Positions 62,800-64,000 of a stretch of 64,000 nt of DNA are shown here, one piece after another. Positions within the stretch are counted from its first letter, which is position 1; each line of letters begins with the position of its first letter. The stretch comes from Streptococcus mitis subsp. hohhotensis (lineage in GTDB: Bacteria > Bacillota > Bacilli > Lactobacillales > Streptococcaceae), in assembly GCF_000722775.1 (NCBI RefSeq), contig NZ_JPFZ01000013.1, positions 62,001-126,000 on the forward strand, in the 5' to 3' direction. The notes beneath the pieces are model-generated. The model was not told where the DNA came from. It saw only the letters and a program-made list of their open reading frames with translations, and did not search any database. A program made the position numbers and the translations under genes.

Positions 62800-63490
62800 A
62801 TTTATGACTCAATTTCTTGGTCAGGAAATCTCCCAAGAATTGGATTGCAAAGATAATCAAAATGATAATGATAGTTGCCAAAATGGTCACATCGTGATTG
62901 TAACGGTTAAATCCATAGGCGATAGCTACGTTACCAATACCACCTGCTCCGACCGCTCCCGCCATGGCTGTTTCACCGACTAGTGAAATCAAGGTTACAG
63001 TCGTCACACGGATCAAATCTGGAAGGCCTTCTGATAGGTAAACACCTACGATATCCCAGAATGTCGCTCCGCTAGCTTGAGCCGCCTCAATGACACCACC
63101 ATCTAGCTCAGCCAATACCACCTGTACTTGACGGGCAAAGAAGGCAAAGACTGCAAAAGATAACGGTACGATAGCCGCATTTGGACCAATGCTTGTTCCT
63201 ACGATTAGATGAGAGAAGGGTGACAAGACTGCCAAGAGAATGATAAATGGTACCGCACGGAAAATAGAGGTAATCTTATCCAAAATCCAAAAAACAACTT
63301 TATTTTCCAAAACACCACCCGGCGCTGTCAAGACAAGGAAAAGACCTGCCACCAGCCCCAAGAAACCTCCAATAATAAAGGAAAGAACTGTCATATAAAG
63401 GGTTAGGTAGATGGCTGTTCCCCAGCCTGCTTGACCAGCCCAGCCCATTTTATAAACATTTGGTAAATAGGTTTGAATCAATGATTCCAT
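62798..63490 (-). CDS. metI: Methionine ABC transporter permease
   Basis: 230 residues with five membrane helices. The EAA-type docking loop reads EAAQASGATFWDI near residue 135. Homologues import methionine. It lies one base after metN and converges on the ECF gene. The metQ receptor is expected outside the window. Confidence 0.93.
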   Translation of the reverse strand: MESLIQTYLPNVYKMGWAGQAGWGTAIYLTLYMTVLSFIIGGFLGLVAGLFLVLTAPGGVLENKVVFWILDKITSIFRAVPFIILLAVLSPFSHLIVGTSIGPNAAIVPLSFAVFAFFARQVQVVLAELDGGVIEAAQASGATFWDIVGVYLSEGLPDLIRVTTVTLISLVGETAMAGAVGAGGIGNVAIAYGFNRYNHDVTILATIIIILIIFAIQFLGDFLTKKLSHK

Positions 63491-63491
63491 C

Positions 63492-64000
63492 TTACTGTCC
63501 TCCCTTCAATACTTTTAGCTGCACACCTGCTTGACGAATGGCTTCTTGGGCACCTGCCAACGCTGCTTTTTCACCTGACAAGACCACCACCAATTCTCCA
63601 ACAGGAGTACCATCCAAAATTTCGATATTTCCATAGAGGATATTAGCCGTTACTTGGTAACGCTTGTACAATTCATTCAAAAGTGGCTCATCCGTTGAAG
63701 CCCCTGCATACTTGAGCTGCACCAAAAGGCTGTTTTCAGACAAGTGTTCCACGATTTCTTGCTTCTCGATTTTGACCATAGCTTCATCAATGCCTGTGGC
63801 TGTTGAGATAAAGTCTTGAGTCAAAGGTTGTTTAGGATCTGAGAAGATTTCAAGGACACTACCCTCCTCAATCAAATGCCCATCCTGCATAACTGCTACA
63901 CGATTGGCAATATCTTTGACAATCTGCATTTCATGCGTAATCAAGACAACAGTCAAGCCTAATTTTTGGTTCAAATCTTGCAACAAGGCCAAAATCTGCT
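63492..64000 (-). CDS. metN: Methionine ABC transporter ATPase (C-terminal part; runs off the window end)
   Basis: The last 169 codons of the ATPase gene. The fragment includes the switch region VVLITHEMQIVKDIANRVAV, and the C-terminal NIL/ACT-like domain (about the last 80 residues), which binds methionine and inhibits transport in MetN. Walker A, the signature and Walker B lie beyond base 64000. Confidence 0.93.
   Translation of the reverse strand, partial: QILALLQDLNQKLGLTVVLITHEMQIVKDIANRVAVMQDGHLIEEGSVLEIFSDPKQPLTQDFISTATGIDEAMVKIEKQEIVEHLSENSLLVQLKYAGASTDEPLLNELYKRYQVTANILYGNIEILDGTPVGELVVVLSGEKAALAGAQEAIRQAGVQLKVLKGGQ

Noticed and set aside
1-64000. tRNA, rRNA, CRISPR arrays, prophage or complete insertion sequences
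   Set aside because: Looked for cloverleaf arms, regularly spaced repeats, integrase and transposase frames; none was seen.

Overview
The window is chromosomal DNA of a Mitis-group Streptococcus (S. mitis, S. oralis, S. pseudopneumoniae or close to S. pneumoniae). The signs are three BOX-type repeats, a choline-binding surface protein, a ComX cin-box, and a gene order that, as remembered from S. pneumoniae (not searched), follows the pneumococcal segment from metNI to leuS, here mostly on the minus strand. It is not a plain pneumococcal layout: extra genes flank leuS and pepP, and no riboflavin genes lie between ruvA and mutL. No rRNA, tRNA, CRISPR array or complete insertion sequence was seen.

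Layout. 1-1971: 5' part of leuS. 2119-9748 (plus strand): a YesM/YesN-type two-component system, two tandem paralogous lipoprotein solute-binding proteins, an ABC ATPase and a fused permease. 9851-13894 (minus): a histidine phosphatase, a choline-binding protein, a UPF0210 protein and an ACT-domain protein. 14041-29144 (minus): the S10-spc-alpha ribosomal superoperon (rpsJ to rplQ with secY, adk, infA, rpoA), ending in an L17 downstream element and a strong terminator. 29233-32841: class III ribonucleotide reductase (nrdD, nrdG) with two small partners and a probable NrdR operator. 32845-40386: a membrane protein, Ccs4 with a cin-box, cardiolipin synthase, a lipoprotein, folC, UPF0473-ruvX-ireB, a DUF1307 lipoprotein and an Spx protein. 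40522-43564: an mgtA-type Mg2+ ATPase behind an M-box riboswitch and a small leader ORF. 43585-49598: pepP, uvrA, and divergent corA, DUF1129 and TfoX-domain genes. 49760-54379: an S66 peptidase, a SemiSWEET, tag, ruvA, mutL. 54586-56959: a LytTR regulator with a DUF3021 protein, and an Nramp-fold transporter. 57247-62064: nrdI and a yesL-HK-RR operon. 62199-64000: an ECF S component and the metI-metN end of a methionine importer.

How the parts work together. The ribosomal block is expressed from a promoter ahead of rpsJ and an internal one ahead of infA; nearly every gap over 70 bases inside it holds a palindromic insert. Two Mg2+ transport genes (mgtA, corA) flank pepP-uvrA, and only mgtA carries Mg2+-sensing leader elements. 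The plus-strand transporter at 4747-8100 is of a type usually labelled iron(III), but its architecture, a cre-like site and the lack of a ferric-binding tyrosine pair fit phosphorylated-carbohydrate sensing and uptake better.

Most notable candidates: (1) the M-box plus a 23-codon Asp/Pro/Glu-rich leader ORF ahead of mgtA; (2) the two-component system with twin binding proteins and ABC importer; (3) a family of about 105-bp palindromic elements with compensated stems inside the ribosomal operon; (4) an NrdR-box pair that also folds as a terminator ahead of nrdD.
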